Shown here one piece after another: positions 22,188-34,400 of a stretch of DNA of 45,241 bases. Origin of the DNA: Nemertoderma westbladi (taxonomy: Eukaryota; Xenacoelomorpha; Nemertodermatida; Nemertodermatidae). Numbering within the stretch: the first letter of the stretch is position 1; the number at the start of each line of letters is the position of its first letter. The notes under the pieces were generated by a model. It saw only the letters and a list, made by a program, of their open reading frames with translations, ran no database searches and was not told the origin of the DNA. The translations under genes were made by a program, and so were the position numbers. Location: contig JAUCBJ010004616.1 in the NCBI GenBank assembly GCA_032718475.1, positions 1-45,241 on the forward strand, read 5' to 3'.

Positions 22188-22751
22188 TCGTGACCAAAGA
22201 GCCAGAACAACACTCACCAAAAAATGTGGTTTCGAGAAAAATGCAAAAAACCTTCTCATTTCCCTCTATATGGATCCAGTCTCCTGATTTTTTCGACAGA
22301 GGTTTGGGAAGATACAATGACACATCTTATAATAGTGGCTAACATTCAAAATAAATTTTGTTAATGAAAAAAACAGTTTATTTTCGTTATTTTCCAAAGA
22401 GACAAAACAACACATAGTGAAATTTAACATTAACTCTAGTCTGTGTGAGTTGTTTTACCTCTAGGATTTTATCACAGAAACATAAGAACTCACGTCATTC
22501 CTCGACTATTGAATGGTGTTTTTCCTGGCAAAGTATGATAGGGAAAAGTGTGGTATGTGTTGTTGTTTTACCCCTAACGGTTTTCAACTTTTATGTTGTG
22601 AGGGTTGTTCTGGTTTTCCATATCTCCTAAACGGACGACATACAAGTCTAGGATTTTAACATAAGATGTAGAACGCCATCTTGAGTAATTTTGGTGAAAA
22701 AATTTTTTTTGAAAAATTGTGGTATGTGTTGTTCTGGCTCTATGGTCACGA
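22188..22751. mobile_element. Inverted-repeat (foldback/MITE-like) element
   Basis: The 31 bp at 22188-22218 (TCGTGACCAAAGAGCCAGAA...) and the reverse complement of 22721-22751 match at 28 of 31 positions. Internal motifs related to AACAACACATAC occur in both orientations at about 22400, 22445 and 22555. No transposase is encoded. Flanking target duplication is not clear. Confidence 0.6.
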
Positions 22752-23025
22752 TGTAACTAATAATAACATAGCTAAAAATAATTACAGACATATTGCCTGC
22801 ATATATACTATACATTGAAACACCTAAAGTGAATACATAAATATGTAAATTTCACTGCGAAATATTACATGTGGGCATTAATAAACCCGTATTTACATTT
22901 ATATATATATATATTGCAATTTTGTATATATATATATATATGACATATACTGTACGCATTATAGCTATGATATATATTCAAGATATCAGTAATATATATC
23001 CATTATTTTTACAGTAATAATATAT
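22752..23025. repeat. AT-rich spacer with (AT)n microsatellites
   Basis: TATATATATATAT tracts at about 22901-22914 and 22925-22942. This is the 3' flank of the minus-strand GPCR gene. Confidence 0.6.
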
Positions 23026-23991
23026 TTACTTTTCAACTACGCATCTTCTACTGTTAGTTTTCTTGACACGAAACATATTAATGAGCTCAGTTTTAAAAAG
23101 TGGATTCATCAGTAAAATATACAGATTTATTGTGGAATTCAGAATATGAGCGAATTCGGATAATGCTGCCCAAAATACTGTTTGAATAATGTTATTTCCT
23201 TTAAATAACTCAGCTCCTTCGTTCAAAGCTGAAAAACTATCAAAGTAGAATTCCTTTGTTATATGAATTACAACATTTTGAATAGCTCTGGGCAACATCA
23301 GAATAGTAAATATAATAGTGGTAGTTAAAAGTGTAACACTAGCTTGATCAACTTTCATACCTCTTAATTTCAACCGCAATACAATTAGCACATTAAATGA
23401 ACCAACAACCAGAATAGGTATCACTGCCTCCCATATGACCCAGGTTATGTCCCACTTAACAATTTCTTCTGGGTGCAGAACACAAGTGTAAAATATACCT
23501 GTAACATTGAGATCAGCTTTGTAAACCGTGTCATACTTCGCTTCATAGCTGAAAATAATAGGTAGCAATACTAACACAAACCCTATTGTATATGCCATTA
23601 TACTCAACATAACTGTGTGTGACAGACGCCAATTATTCCTATAAAATATTGGCAGGTATGTAGCTATCATTCGCTCAATTGTTATCGCAAACGGCATTCC
23701 GATAGATATATATCCACAACTCCATTTCCAAATCGGTATTATAAAGCAGAGAAAAATAACCCAGAAACTAAATGTTTCTGGAACATCAGCTGTGGGTTGA
23801 TTGCTTTTAAATGCGTTGTAAGTTATAAGAGATATCACGTGTTGGCCATCGATAATTGCTAGTAGCAGTAGAAATATAGCGAAGCTTTTTGACCGCAACT
23901 TCTCCGAGAATCCAACGGTGCATATAATGATGATGTTGTTGATTATCCCGAGACAACAAAGTCCAGTAATAAACATACTAAACGGATGCAT
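23026..23991 (-). CDS. Rhodopsin-like GPCR, intronless, 321 aa
   Basis: A complete single-exon frame of 321 residues with seven hydrophobic helices: about 6-28, 34-58, 75-105, 125-148, 182-208, 216-240 and 266-296. Class A landmarks are present in altered form: N19 in TM1 (IINN), LAIID (D48) in TM2, ERM at 106-108 in place of DRY after TM3, Cys82 and Cys170 as the likely TM3-loop disulfide, LMLPRAI in TM6 without the usual CWxP, and NSTINLYILL (285-294) in place of NPxxY. The only extracellular glycosylation site seen is NVT162-164. The short N-terminus lacks a signal peptide. It is probably a plasma-membrane receptor for a peptide or chemical cue from a lineage-specific expanded family; the ligand is unknown. 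Upstream is AT-rich with no clear promoter motif. The frame is undamaged. Confidence 0.85.
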   Translation of the reverse strand: MHPFSMFITGLCCLGIINNIIIICTVGFSEKLRSKSFAIFLLLLAIIDGQHVISLITYNAFKSNQPTADVPETFSFWVIFLCFIIPIWKWSCGYISIGMPFAITIERMIATYLPIFYRNNWRLSHTVMLSIMAYTIGFVLVLLPIIFSYEAKYDTVYKADLNVTGIFYTCVLHPEEIVKWDITWVIWEAVIPILVVGSFNVLIVLRLKLRGMKVDQASVTLLTTTIIFTILMLPRAIQNVVIHITKEFYFDSFSALNEGAELFKGNNIIQTVFWAALSEFAHILNSTINLYILLMNPLFKTELINMFRVKKTNSRRCVVEK

Positions 23992-24804
23992 ATTATTATT
24001 TATATTTATGTCAGTGAAAATAAATCATTGCAGTGTCCAGTAAGACGTATAAATAGACAATGCTTGCAGTAGGGCGGTTCTGGGTTTTGGAAATAATTTT
24101 TCGGAGTGGCAGGATTAATTATTCATAATTTTGTAAAAAACAAAATTTTAACCAATTCCATGACCCCAGCATTCTCGAGAATTTGAATGTACTTTTCATC
24201 ATGGGATCTGGTGTATTATGTTCTTTAGTAAGAACGCAGCGGTGGCTGTATGCTCTACTGCTACAGGCAGTAGAGCATACAGTGTAGGTTTGATAAACTT
24301 AATTTTTTTTTTTCAATTAATTTTAATTATTTGATAGTATTTATAATAAAATAACAAAAATTAAATTAATAATTTTAACAACGTAACTTAATTAAAAGCA
24401 CAATATTAATTGCTTTAAAATTCCTTGATTAATTAATCCAGTTCATCTTCCATATTAACGAATCCGAGGTAACAGAAGTCATTAGAGTAACGCTCATCAT
24501 CTGTATCAAACACTCATTTGGACGATCCTTTCATTATAACTAGAACCACCTAAACTGCTACTGATGATGTCAAATGAGTATCAAACATCTATCTTTAAAT
24601 TAATTTTTAATGCGCTCCTTATGAAACTAAGTTCATTCCTGGCCCATTTATATTTAACATTTACAATATATTTTATGTTAATTAGTATTGTGACAATTTT
24701 TAATGTCATGGCATTCTTTTAAAATTTGTATTTTGGGCGAATGTAATAACTATTTACATACTTACAGAACACTGTAAAGTACTTTGCAACAAGTATGTAT
24801 GTAG
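23992..24804. other. GPCR upstream region, no gene seen
   Basis: AT-rich. Holds the strong hairpin at 24246-24282, listed separately. No exon is supported. Confidence 0.5.
24246..24282. repeat. Perfect 16-bp stem hairpin
   Basis: CTGTATGCTCTACTGC (24246-24261), a 5-base spacer TACAG, then its exact reverse complement (24267-24282). It stands out from AT-rich surroundings by its GC content. Confidence 0.9.
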
Positions 24805-25270
24805 TTTTATTCCAAAATTTTAACATTACGAAATGATTGTATATATATTATAAGTGATAGAAACTGCACAAATTAAATTAGTTGCTGTATAAATAAATGT
24901 AAAAGTGACATTAATTATGTTATAAATAAGTTAGCTTATATTTATGGTGGCGTTTGGAGCCATGTTATAATAAGCTAGCCCCAACTGGTTATTAATAGCT
25001 AGACCCCGCCTACCGGTAGGTAATGCAGTAGACCTATCTGGCTGTCAGGCAAATTTCCACCTATTGTTTACGTGGTAACCATTGAGGCCGTAACTTTACA
25101 CAGCGCCGGCATTGGTTACTACATAAACATGGGACATTACAACACACACTTCAATGCTAATTGTACAGGCCAATACAATGCTGTAATGTCCTCTAAAGTT
25201 GTAAAGTGCTAAATAACAACTCGTTGTTAATACTAACGGCGTTGAGTAATGTTACTATTTTGGAATAAAA
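24805..25270. mobile_element. Non-autonomous TIR DNA element, copy 1 (466 bp)
   Basis: The ends TTTTATTCCAAAAT..TAACATTA (24805-24828) and the reverse complement of 25247-25270 match at 22 of 24 positions. The interior matches the second copy (31042-31498 and 35259-35470), including TAGTTGCTGTATAAATAAAT and TTGTAAAGTGCTAAATAACA. No coding capacity. Copy 1 is about 200 bp shorter inside than copy 2. Confidence 0.8.
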
Positions 25271-26152
25271 TATTATATCGAAAGAATTGAATAAAAAAAT
25301 AATATAATTACTATTAGGAAAATTGATATTTTCGGTAGATCAGTAATAAAAAATATAATATAAATTAATACGATCGTATGGGACGGGAATCGGAGGTATT
25401 TTGATCTTTAATATTATAGTAAAGTTTAAATTAACTGTCAGTTTGTTTAACTTTTGTATGAAATGGAAAATAAATGTCGCGCCCATTATTTCTATCATTT
25501 TGTTGTTACCAAAATAATATATTCCATAACGCGTCCATCATTTATAAGGTACTGTATAATTAGGCTACTGCGTATAATTATAGGGAACGGATGGACAGCT
25601 CATCATTACGGTACATCCGTTACATTGAATAACTCAGCACTAACAACCCACTCATTAGGCCTATTAACAACGGCTCCTGTTATAACAACGGGAAATTTGA
25701 ACATTATACGTGGTCAAATTATTATTACGTATAATTAAAATAATAATTATTATTATATTGAAAGTTAAATTATTACAAGAAAGTCATTATTACTTGCGGG
25801 CATTTTTCAATAAATTGAAGATAAAATAATATGTCCTCAAGGAAATGGGAACTTTTCTCAAAAGGGCGATCCGTCTGAATCGACGACTGTATGGGGGCGG
25901 GGGGGGGGGTGTCATGTGTTATTATTTGTTTTTTTCATTATTGTTAAAAAAAAAAGAGTTTGTTATTATTTGGGTTTTTATGGGTGATAAAATTTTAAAT
26001 TATCAAAACCATATTTTGCAGCAGTTATTCAGTAGTGATCGTTTCCCAGAGGGAGCGGGGGGGAGGGGGGGGGGGGGACGTGCCCATTAATACATATTCG
26101 TTTTATTGTTTCCGAATAGTTTTATAATATTTTATGTGGAATTCCACTTACA
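25271..26152. other. AT-rich DNA with G-runs, no gene seen
   Basis: Holds G-runs at about 25895-25909 and 26057-26078. Open frames at 25454-25738 and 25845-26090 have no recognisable content and depend on the simple sequence. Confidence 0.5.
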
Positions 26153-27065
26153 TCCTACTACTACTAGGTCTCGTACCTGGTAACTCGGACACTGGAAATG
26201 AGATCCTTCCAGGCTGCCCAATTCTCCATAGTTGTCGCAATTTCGTTTCTCTCAAGTTCAGTATCCCTTTCAAGTTGGTCTATAGGGCCCCTATATGTTA
26301 TAGCCGGTCGTTCACGGGTACGCTTTCCATGTGTTGGTTGTTAGAAAATTAGATCTTGTATGACCTCGTCTTAGTCCGACCCTAGTAGTAGTAGTCTGTA
26401 TCCAGGTCTCACCCCCATATAAAAGTACACTTTCCAGTGTGGCTCGAAAGAACTTAGTTTTCATGTGTACCCAGGTCTTCATGGGGAGATCTGATTTCCA
26501 GATGGTATCCATTTTTGATAGAGCTACCCAAGCCTTTGCTTTCCTAACTTCTATGTCCTTTTCGCTACTCTCTATCCATGATCCAAGGTACTGGAAGTCG
26601 TCATGTCAACCTTCCTTGGTTGATTATTATCATTTGTTGTCAAGTTTCCATTAACATTAAAAAGTCATGAATTCGGTCTTGGTAGCATTTATATGCAATC
26701 CAACCTCCTTAGCAGCCCTCTCCACTGTATTTAGTAATAACTGTGAATCTGCTAGCGTGTTAGAGAGCAGGGCGATGTCATCCGAAAAGTCGGTGTTTGT
26801 GACTGTAGTTGCTGGATACCTACTACTTCTGTGTCTCCGTGTCAATGCGTCTCCTTGCAGTACGCCAGCCAGGATTGGGAACCTCACCATCTGGTGGGTG
26901 TACCTGTGCTTCTGTGTCGCAATATAACAATCCAAAGCCAGCAACAATTACCTCTGGTATTCCATAAGTTCTTAGGATTTCCAGCATTTTACCTCCATGG
27001 ATTGAGTCGAATGCTTTCTTGAAGTCCACAAAAGTCATGACAGCGGGGAGATCAATCAGTCTCCG
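26153..27065 (-). pseudogene. Truncated non-LTR retrotransposon (reverse transcriptase and C-terminus)
   Basis: Minus-strand segments in changing frames read as a reverse transcriptase: TFVDFKKAFDSIHGGKMLEI, AGVLQGDAL, TNTDFSDDIALLSNTLADS (the FADD box has become FSDD), VGLHINATKTEFMTF, then FFRATLESVLLYGGETW, and a C-terminal GKRTRERPAITYRGPIDQLE. Frame changes and a missing stretch between YGGETW and GKRTRERP show decay. The 3' tail CCTAGTAGTAGTAGG matches the tail of the larger LINE at 35230-35246. The endonuclease is absent (5' truncation). It is an RTE-like LINE related to, but distinct from, the one at 31499. Confidence 0.85.
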
Positions 27066-27411
27066 TAGCGCAAGTATCTAAGCTAATGTTGATCTATACT
27101 CACATCCACTTTTTACGTAATCGCTTTTGGGACTTTATATAATATATATTACTACTATAGTAAACTCGAATTGTATTTGTCGGTGGAATTAATATCGACT
27201 GTATAATTAGGTTCCACCTGGCATGGAGTTATATCCGACTATTCACATTTATCCGGAGGTCGTTGGTTATATCCCACAGAGGGGCGGGGCAGTCTGTATC
27301 GTGAATAATTTTCTGGGGGGCCGCACTGGAATTAAGTCGTCAGCCTTTGTAAGTAATCCCTGACCCAACGGCCGAATAAAACTTTACTTGATTTTTCCCA
27401 GTTAGGATATT
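27066..27411. other. No gene seen
   Basis: Mixed AT-rich sequence without supported features. Confidence 0.4.
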
Positions 27412-27629
27412 TTTCCCTATCGACGCAATCAAAATTCATCCGGCGAAAATTGGTGCAACTAACAGCTAATTAATCTCAAAAATAACTGATTAAGTTAATT
27501 GTTTTGGATAGAATAACGAATCAATGTAACCTTCACCTTTCCTATATTTTTTATTTAACTTTTAGAAGTGATATTAATTCGCGGAGATGGGATTTCTGTC
27601 AAGACCCCCCCCCCCCCCCCCCCCCCCCC
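27412..27629 (+). repeat. Dispersed repeat with poly(C) edge, copy D
   Basis: CGACGCAATCAAAATTCATC, AACAGCTAATTA, TTGTTTTGGATAGAATAA and ATATTAATTCG match copy A (1276-1490) in order. Ends in a run of 25 C (27605-27629). Confidence 0.55.
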
Positions 27630-29829
27630 TCGGATGTAGGCCTAGCTTACAGCACTGTTACTACCGTACATTCAGTGCTTTAGTAAAAGTGTAAACTTGT
27701 TAGAGCGACAACCAAGTGGCTTCCTTTGATTATTACGGAGTAGGCTTAAATTCTTCACATACGTCCCGTTATTCTTAGGGGATTATAAGTTAATTACAAG
27801 GTGGACACATCTTGCCTCTCATTTCGGCCCGCAAAGAATATTTCCTTGTATATTTCATATCGACGATGGTATGTATGACTCCGGATGCAACCATGTATAA
27901 TGTTTACTAATGAACTTCATACTCACAACTCAACGGATCCCAAAATCCAATCAACGATACTGTACTGAAGTTTCCTGTTTGATTTTTACCTGCCAGGATA
28001 GGAATTGCACCAATTACTTCCTCCCAATCCCTTTAAGCCATATTGTATGAATTTAATAAGAATATAGAAACAGGTTAAGTATTAAAAATCATAATTTATA
28101 CACGGTAGACGGTACATAATTTATTTTGTTATATTTTCGGCGAAGCGTAAATAATAATTCATGATAGCTACCAGATATTAATTAGGCATACTTAAGTCAT
28201 TAATATTTTTTTCATTATATTTAAAGTAAACCCATTGAGGTAATTTTTCATTTTTAAATTCTTACTTTTTGAAAATATTCCAATATTCCATAATCAGAAA
28301 AATATTTATTTATTTTCATGGTGAAAAAAAGTAGGACTAAAATAAGGAAGCTGAAAACATTTTTCTTATAATTATTGTTCTAATACGTTCCTTCTATTTT
28401 ATTTACAGTAGTAAAAGTCTATTCGATCTATCTAACATCACCACCTAGGGGTGTATATCCTGTAGAACAGGTTAAAGTGTTAATTTTTTGGAGTAAACAG
28501 CTGTAATTTGCGTCGATATTCCCCTAGGAATTAATTTTCATTGCGTTGGAAGCATATCTGGGGGCAAATCCATAACTGTGATTGGGGGGGGGGGGGGGGG
28601 GGGGTGGGGGCTAGGGGGGCATACAGCATCGTTAATTTAGGACAGTACATAAAGTATAACAATATTTTCATGCTAATAACTTAACCAATATTGTCATGCT
28701 AATTGCTAATAACTTTGTCGGATTTAAAGATGTCGAGTTGAAAATCTGTAGGCATCAGTAAGACCAACAGTTGAGATTATTTAGCGACAGTTCAAAAGTC
28801 TCCCGCTAGACGGCTATATATCTAGACATTAAATGTCCCTCCATAAGTGTCCCAATCTTGTCTACTGTAGAGGTATAAAGGACATCTCTGCCTTGATTTT
28901 GCTTATAATTCTTTCGAGTTGATACTTAATATAAGTTAATATCACGTGCTGCGCGAAGGACCCACTTTAGGTATAATATGGTTGAGGTTGAAGTTACATC
29001 AATAATTTTAGATACAGTATGGTACCAGCCCAAGCAACTCTCAGCATCTAGCCTATTAGCTGCAAGATGACTGGGGGGGGGGGGGGGGGCATTGCATTGG
29101 GACTTGTCTGGGGGGTGCAGTGCCCCAAAAGCAACCCCCCCCCCCCCTTCCCCACGCTACGGGCCTACAATTAATATTGTGTTGTAATTGCGCGACCGCG
29201 TTTGTGCAGAAGTAATTACTGACTAACATCTCACAATCGATCAAATTCCCATTCCTTGTCTGTTTTTTAAATATCACAGCGACTATAATGTTATTCTTCG
29301 CCAACTTAAACAAAGAAACCAGGCTCTTGGCTATCAGATAGTCATGAATATAATCAATAACAAACGCTTAGCCACAGTAGAATAGGCCTACGCTATTTAC
29401 CTAACGTAACATTTTCATTAATTTTATTTACGTCCAAACAGAGACAGCCCCCCCCCCCCCCCGCAGTAGTTGGATTGAGTTGAGATATACTTAATACTAA
29501 CAACAAACAATAATAAGAATATTGGGACGTTTTAACCGGGGGGCATCCCTGTCATGACATGAATAGAATTCCTTTCATAACCAAGATAACATCTAAAAAG
29601 GTCTGTATAAGATATCAAGTTATATAAAATGTAAAATGTGTAGGCCTACCTATATATATTTCATTAACTTATAAATCCATTCCTGTGACCTTTTTATAAG
29701 ATATTATTATATTACAATAAGTTTAGTGGCTGTTCGAATACAATATTATTCGGTTATTATGCCTAGACCAATAGCGCATTAGCCTATGGTGTCTCAATAA
29801 TGTGGATGTCCAAGAATGTCCCAGTAACC
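27630..29829. other. Gene-poor AT-rich DNA with several G/C homopolymer runs
   Basis: No supported exon. Homopolymer runs lie at 28584-28604 (G), 29073-29089 (G), 29135-29147 (C) and 29448-29462 (C). About 28488-28560 is a reverse-orientation piece of the poly(G)/poly(C) repeat (GCGTCGATATTCCCCTAGG). The words GACGGCTATAT and CACGTGCTGCGCGAAGG (about 28811 and 28944) recur at 30063 and 30149, so both places carry another dispersed repeat. Confidence 0.5.
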
Positions 29830-29853
29830 ATGGAGAGCGGCAATGAAACACAG
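29830..29853 (+). CDS. Candidate 8-codon start exon (MESGNETQ)
   Basis: ACCATGG, a good start context, opens ATGGAGAGCGGCAATGAAAC ACAG and meets a strong donor GTAAGC at 29854, phase 0. The next convincing plus-strand exon (36098) also begins in phase 0, so this could be the first exon of that gene. The spacing would need a 6.2-kb intron containing the nested LINE insertion. No homology supports it. Confidence 0.25.
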
Positions 29854-29859
29854 GTAAGC

Positions 29860-31041
29860 TGAAGCTGCGGTTACGGTAGCGTACAACTGGTTTGTATCTA
29901 TGGGATGAGTGTTTGAGTTATGGAGTTGGTAACTCATCGCTTTCTTTAACTAAAACTTGGCACTAATCAATGGAAGAAGTTTAGAAAGTTTGCTGTTGCA
30001 CATACAGTACCTACTACTCTACCATAGTCTGTGTGGGAAGGAGATTCTCGCAACTGCCGCTGGGCGGCTATATGTCTCAAAGTGAAGTCCTTATTGAATT
30101 TCATTACAAATAATCCTCTCGCGCTGAAACTTGACAAAAATATAATTCACGTGCTGCGCGAAGGCCCTTCCCCTTCAGCTGCAGTAATTTTAGTATTTCA
30201 GTTTAACACTTAATTGGACTCAAGTTTTACACAGTTGTTCTCTTGGCTCGGAGATAATTGAACAAACGCCAAGTTCCTATTTATTTACCAACATTCAGAA
30301 GAACATGGTAACAGGAAAATTGTGTAGAGAAAGGCAACTACAGTAGGCCTACATAAGTGCAAAATATTGAGCACCACCGGTGCACAAATCGAAAAAATAC
30401 ATATAATGTGTCCTATAGAGGTCACAGATACCGAATATTACAATGGCTAATGTATTTGAGCACCGGTGCTCAACTTTATGCCGAAATAGCTCTGCACTAC
30501 AAAGTTTCATAGGTTATGTGCACCACCGGTGCATAATTCGGAGCTAACGTGTTAAAATTGGGAAAAAAACATCCTTTCATTACGTTATTATTTTCTTTAA
30601 CTGACTACAGTATATCAGTAAGATATGTAGATAAGGTAAGATATTTATTTATCTTATCTCAGTATATATTTCAGTTTAAACCAATAACAATTTCAAAACT
30701 CTTTTCAGGCTCGTATGAACTCCAAGATCACATTGAACCTTAACATTGAATAATTATCTACTCGCAGAATTAAAACAAATCAAACAATAATGTCAAAATA
30801 AAAATAAACAACAAAACAAGTTCACGAAAATCATCATATGATGCAATATGTATTTAAAGTCTAATAATTGTATATTCGTTTTGACATTTACTAATATAAT
30901 TGAAAATAGTTATATTAACTATTTACATACTTGTGTGTAAAGTAGAACTTTACAGTGTGATGATCCGAATGCTTTGTTACACTAACGAACGTGAGTTAGT
31001 GAAAATAAAGCCACGAGTATCAGAATGTATATGTACAGCAG
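29860..31041. other. No gene seen; CACCGGTG palindromes
   Basis: A perfect 18-bp palindrome TTGAGCACCGGTGCTCAA lies at 30456-30473, flanked by two related CACCACCGGTGCA sites at about 30371 and 30519. Otherwise AT-rich without exons. Confidence 0.5.
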
Positions 31042-31486
31042 TTTTATTCCAAAATTGTAACATTACGAAATGATTGTAGGCCTATATATATTAGAAGTGA
31101 TAGAAACAGCACAAAGTAAATTAGTTGCTGTATAAATAAATGTAAAAGTGACATTAATTATGTTATAAATAAGTTAGCTTATATTTTTATGGTGGCGTTT
31201 GGTGCCATGTTAATAGTTTAAAGCTACTGGTTATAGCTACCGGTAGGCCTATCTGGCTGTCCGGTAATCCCCAATAAATACCAATTATTGTCTATATGGT
31301 AACCACGACGGCGTGACTTTACAGTCATGCCGTCTGGACATTACATAAATAATAATACACCAATACAATACTAAATGTACAGACCAATGTTAATATTTAA
31401 TTGCGCCGAGTTTAGCAGGATAAAAACTGATTAAATAATTATATACACAATACACAATGAAATATAATAATAATACTATCATATGC

Positions 31487-31498
31487 TATTGAATTAAT
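31487..31498. repeat. Target-site duplication, left copy
   Basis: TATTGAATTAAT, repeated exactly at 35247-35258 on the other side of the LINE. Confidence 0.85.
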
Positions 31499-34400
31499 TT
31501 GGTCAGGTCAGGTATTCTAGGTCATTGATCAAGAAAACTTGCCACCTCCATGCAGCATAAAGGAGGTGCCACCTGTAGCTGCATAGACCCTCTTACTAGG
31601 GCAAATCTGGTCCTGTAACTAGGACCCCCTTCGTTCTGGGATAAGGACGCCGTTGGTCCTGGATTAAGGACCCATATACTTGGCTGCAGGGGTATATGGC
31701 CTGGCCAGGCAGATGGTGATCTACCAATGGCTGGTCAGGAGTAGAGTGTTCTCATGTTCACTCTGAGTGCACTTCACTGCGACCTGCACCTGGCAGCAGG
31801 GGTACAGGGCATGACCCAGCAGATGAGCTGCACAGCCAATGGTGGGTCATGTGCGCCAGAGTAGATATGGGTGATGGGCCTCATATCTGACTCCACTGCG
31901 ACACCCACCCTGTGGAATGGCAAACCAGGGTGTGGTATTTGCCCCGAGAGCTGACTCGGCAAAAAAAGCACCCCCCAACCCCCCACTATGGATTACATTA
32001 GTAATGCGGAGGTCCGGCCACTAGAGGCCAGTGGAATTACCGGACACAATCGGCCTCACAGGCGTCAGTTATCTCCTGACCGGCTGCTTGTCTCACCCCC
32101 TACTGGAGAGAGAGAAGCCAACAATTCTTTGTGTCCCTTTCCTGATGACCTTTCTGGCCCAAACCCCGGGTCACCAGGGAGGCCAGATTGTGAGGGGGAG
32201 AGGGATTCTGGAGTTGGAGGCTACTCTCATGTTCCACCCCGACCAACAAAGCCAATTGGTGAATCTGAGGCAAGTCACTAGACTAGCCTCAGTAAACACC
32301 CTAACACTCGGGTCCCCAATGCGACAAGGTGAGCTGACTGCCTTGGCAGATAAGCTTTCTCTTAGCGCAGTGGGTGTTCAAGAGCACCGAATGCAGACTG
32401 GACAGACTGATGAGGTTCTGATTAAGGACATGGGGGCGGTTGGCGACTCGCCCTCGCGTCAGCAGATGATAGTGGCAATGGTGGTATTGGTCTATTGATG
32501 AATCCAACTGCACATGCAGCATTGGACAAAATAGACCAAATCTCTAACCGCATCATCCGTTGCCACTTCTCATGTTCTGGAAGACTGGCTAAGAAGTTTC
32601 CTAAGGTGGTTCTGATTGTGTTCTACTCTCCAACTAGTGTTGCCCCTGTAGAGGAGGTGGAAAATTTCTACCACAATCTACAAGCAGCTACTGATGGAGT
32701 GGATCAGCATGCATTCTTAACATTCCTGGGAGACTTTAATGCAAGTCTGCATCAATCACTTACATCGCCCTGGGTCTATAGCAATAGTGTCAACCGAAAT
32801 TCCGTCCATCTTCAGGATTTTATTTCTGGAAATGGATTGTTTTCGGCTGGAACCCAGTTCAAGAAGCGAACTGGAAAGCTATGGACTCATAGTGGACCCA
32901 GTGGTCACAAGTCCCAGATAGACCATATTCTGTTTCGTAGGAAGTACAGGAGCTCTATACAAGACTGTAATGCATTTACACTTCGACCCTTCTCCAGTGA
33001 TCACCACCTTATTGTGGCCAAGGTAAGACTTAGTCTGCGTGCTAGCAGAACAACGAAATCTGCCTTGCCGCGGCATGACTGGTCCTCTCTGTTGCAACAG
33101 CCAAGTGTGAAATCCAGCTTCACACTACAGCTGAGCAACAGGTATGAGGTTCTTGCCTCTGAGGCGGCAGATCACTGTGAGGGCTATACTGCCTTCACAG
33201 AAGCAGTTAAGTTAGCAGCTGCAGAAACAGTTCCTGTATACCCTCGAAACAGGAAAAGGGCCCCCTGGACTGACAACAAAATCCAGAAGTGCCGTAATGA
33301 CCTATATAAGGCGCAGAAAGAGTCCCGACTCAAACAGACTACAGCGGCCAAGAATGCAGTTAAGGCTGCATCTAGGTCCCTGAACAGGCAGTACTCTGTT
33401 AATCTACAGGAGCTAATAAACCAACAGGTTGATGCCATCAATGATGCTGACGACAGCAGGCAATCATCCCAGGCATGGAAATCGATCAACTTGCTTACTG
33501 GGCGGAAAAGCCAACCAACCCCCAAGGTTAAGGCTGAATCACCAGCCGATCGCCTCAATGGTTGGAAGGCCCACTTTGAAAAGCTCCTCAATAATGACAG
33601 GGTATTGCCTGATAACTTTATAGAAGTAAAAGTGTCTGAGTCTGTACTCCCAGATATTCCCATTGGCGATATCTCCTTTGCAGAAGTGAAGGCTGCTGCA
33701 AAGAGCATTAAGACCAATCGTGCCAGTGGAGTAGATGGTGTTCCTCCTGAGGTCTTTAAAATACCTGAGTGTTTAAAGCTCATCTATCCCATCATAGTAG
33801 ACATGTACCGTGCAACAAGAGTCCCACAAGAAATGAAAACAAATAAGTTGGTGCCAGTTCCCAAGAAGGGCAACCTAACACTCTATGGTTCTTTTCGGGG
33901 AATCTCATTGATCTCGATTGCTGCAAAGCTATACAATAGAATTCTATTAAATCGCATCAGGGATCCCATTGAGAGGCTGCTCCGTGGAAATCAGAATGGG
34001 TTCCGTAAAGGTCGTGGGACCATGGAGCCCATTTTGGCACTTAAGGATAATTGAAGAGTTATCAAAAAAGAAAGACAGGCATCTGGCTGTTATCTTTGTT
34101 GACTTCTTCAAAGCCTTTGATTCAGTCTCTCGCTCACGTATGTTCAGCATACTTTCATTATATGGGATTCCTGATGAAATTATTGCAGCAATCAGATCAG
34201 TATACGATGGTTCGACAACATTTGTGTCTACTGTTGACGGTGACACAGAACCATTTGAAGTGTTATGGGGCGTCCTACAGGGAGACACACTTGCACCATT
34301 CTTGTTCATAATTGTGGTTGACTATGTTCTACGCATGTCCTTAGATCATCATAATGATGATGGGGTGATGATAACTCCACCTACTGGCTCCAGAAGTCGA

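Noticed and set aside
25454-26090. Two open frames of 80-95 codons
   Set aside because: No recognisable domain, splice signals or codon structure; one runs through G homopolymers.
33184-34309. Minus-strand ORFs across the LINE at 31499-35246
   Set aside because: Shadows of the plus-strand endonuclease-RT frame.
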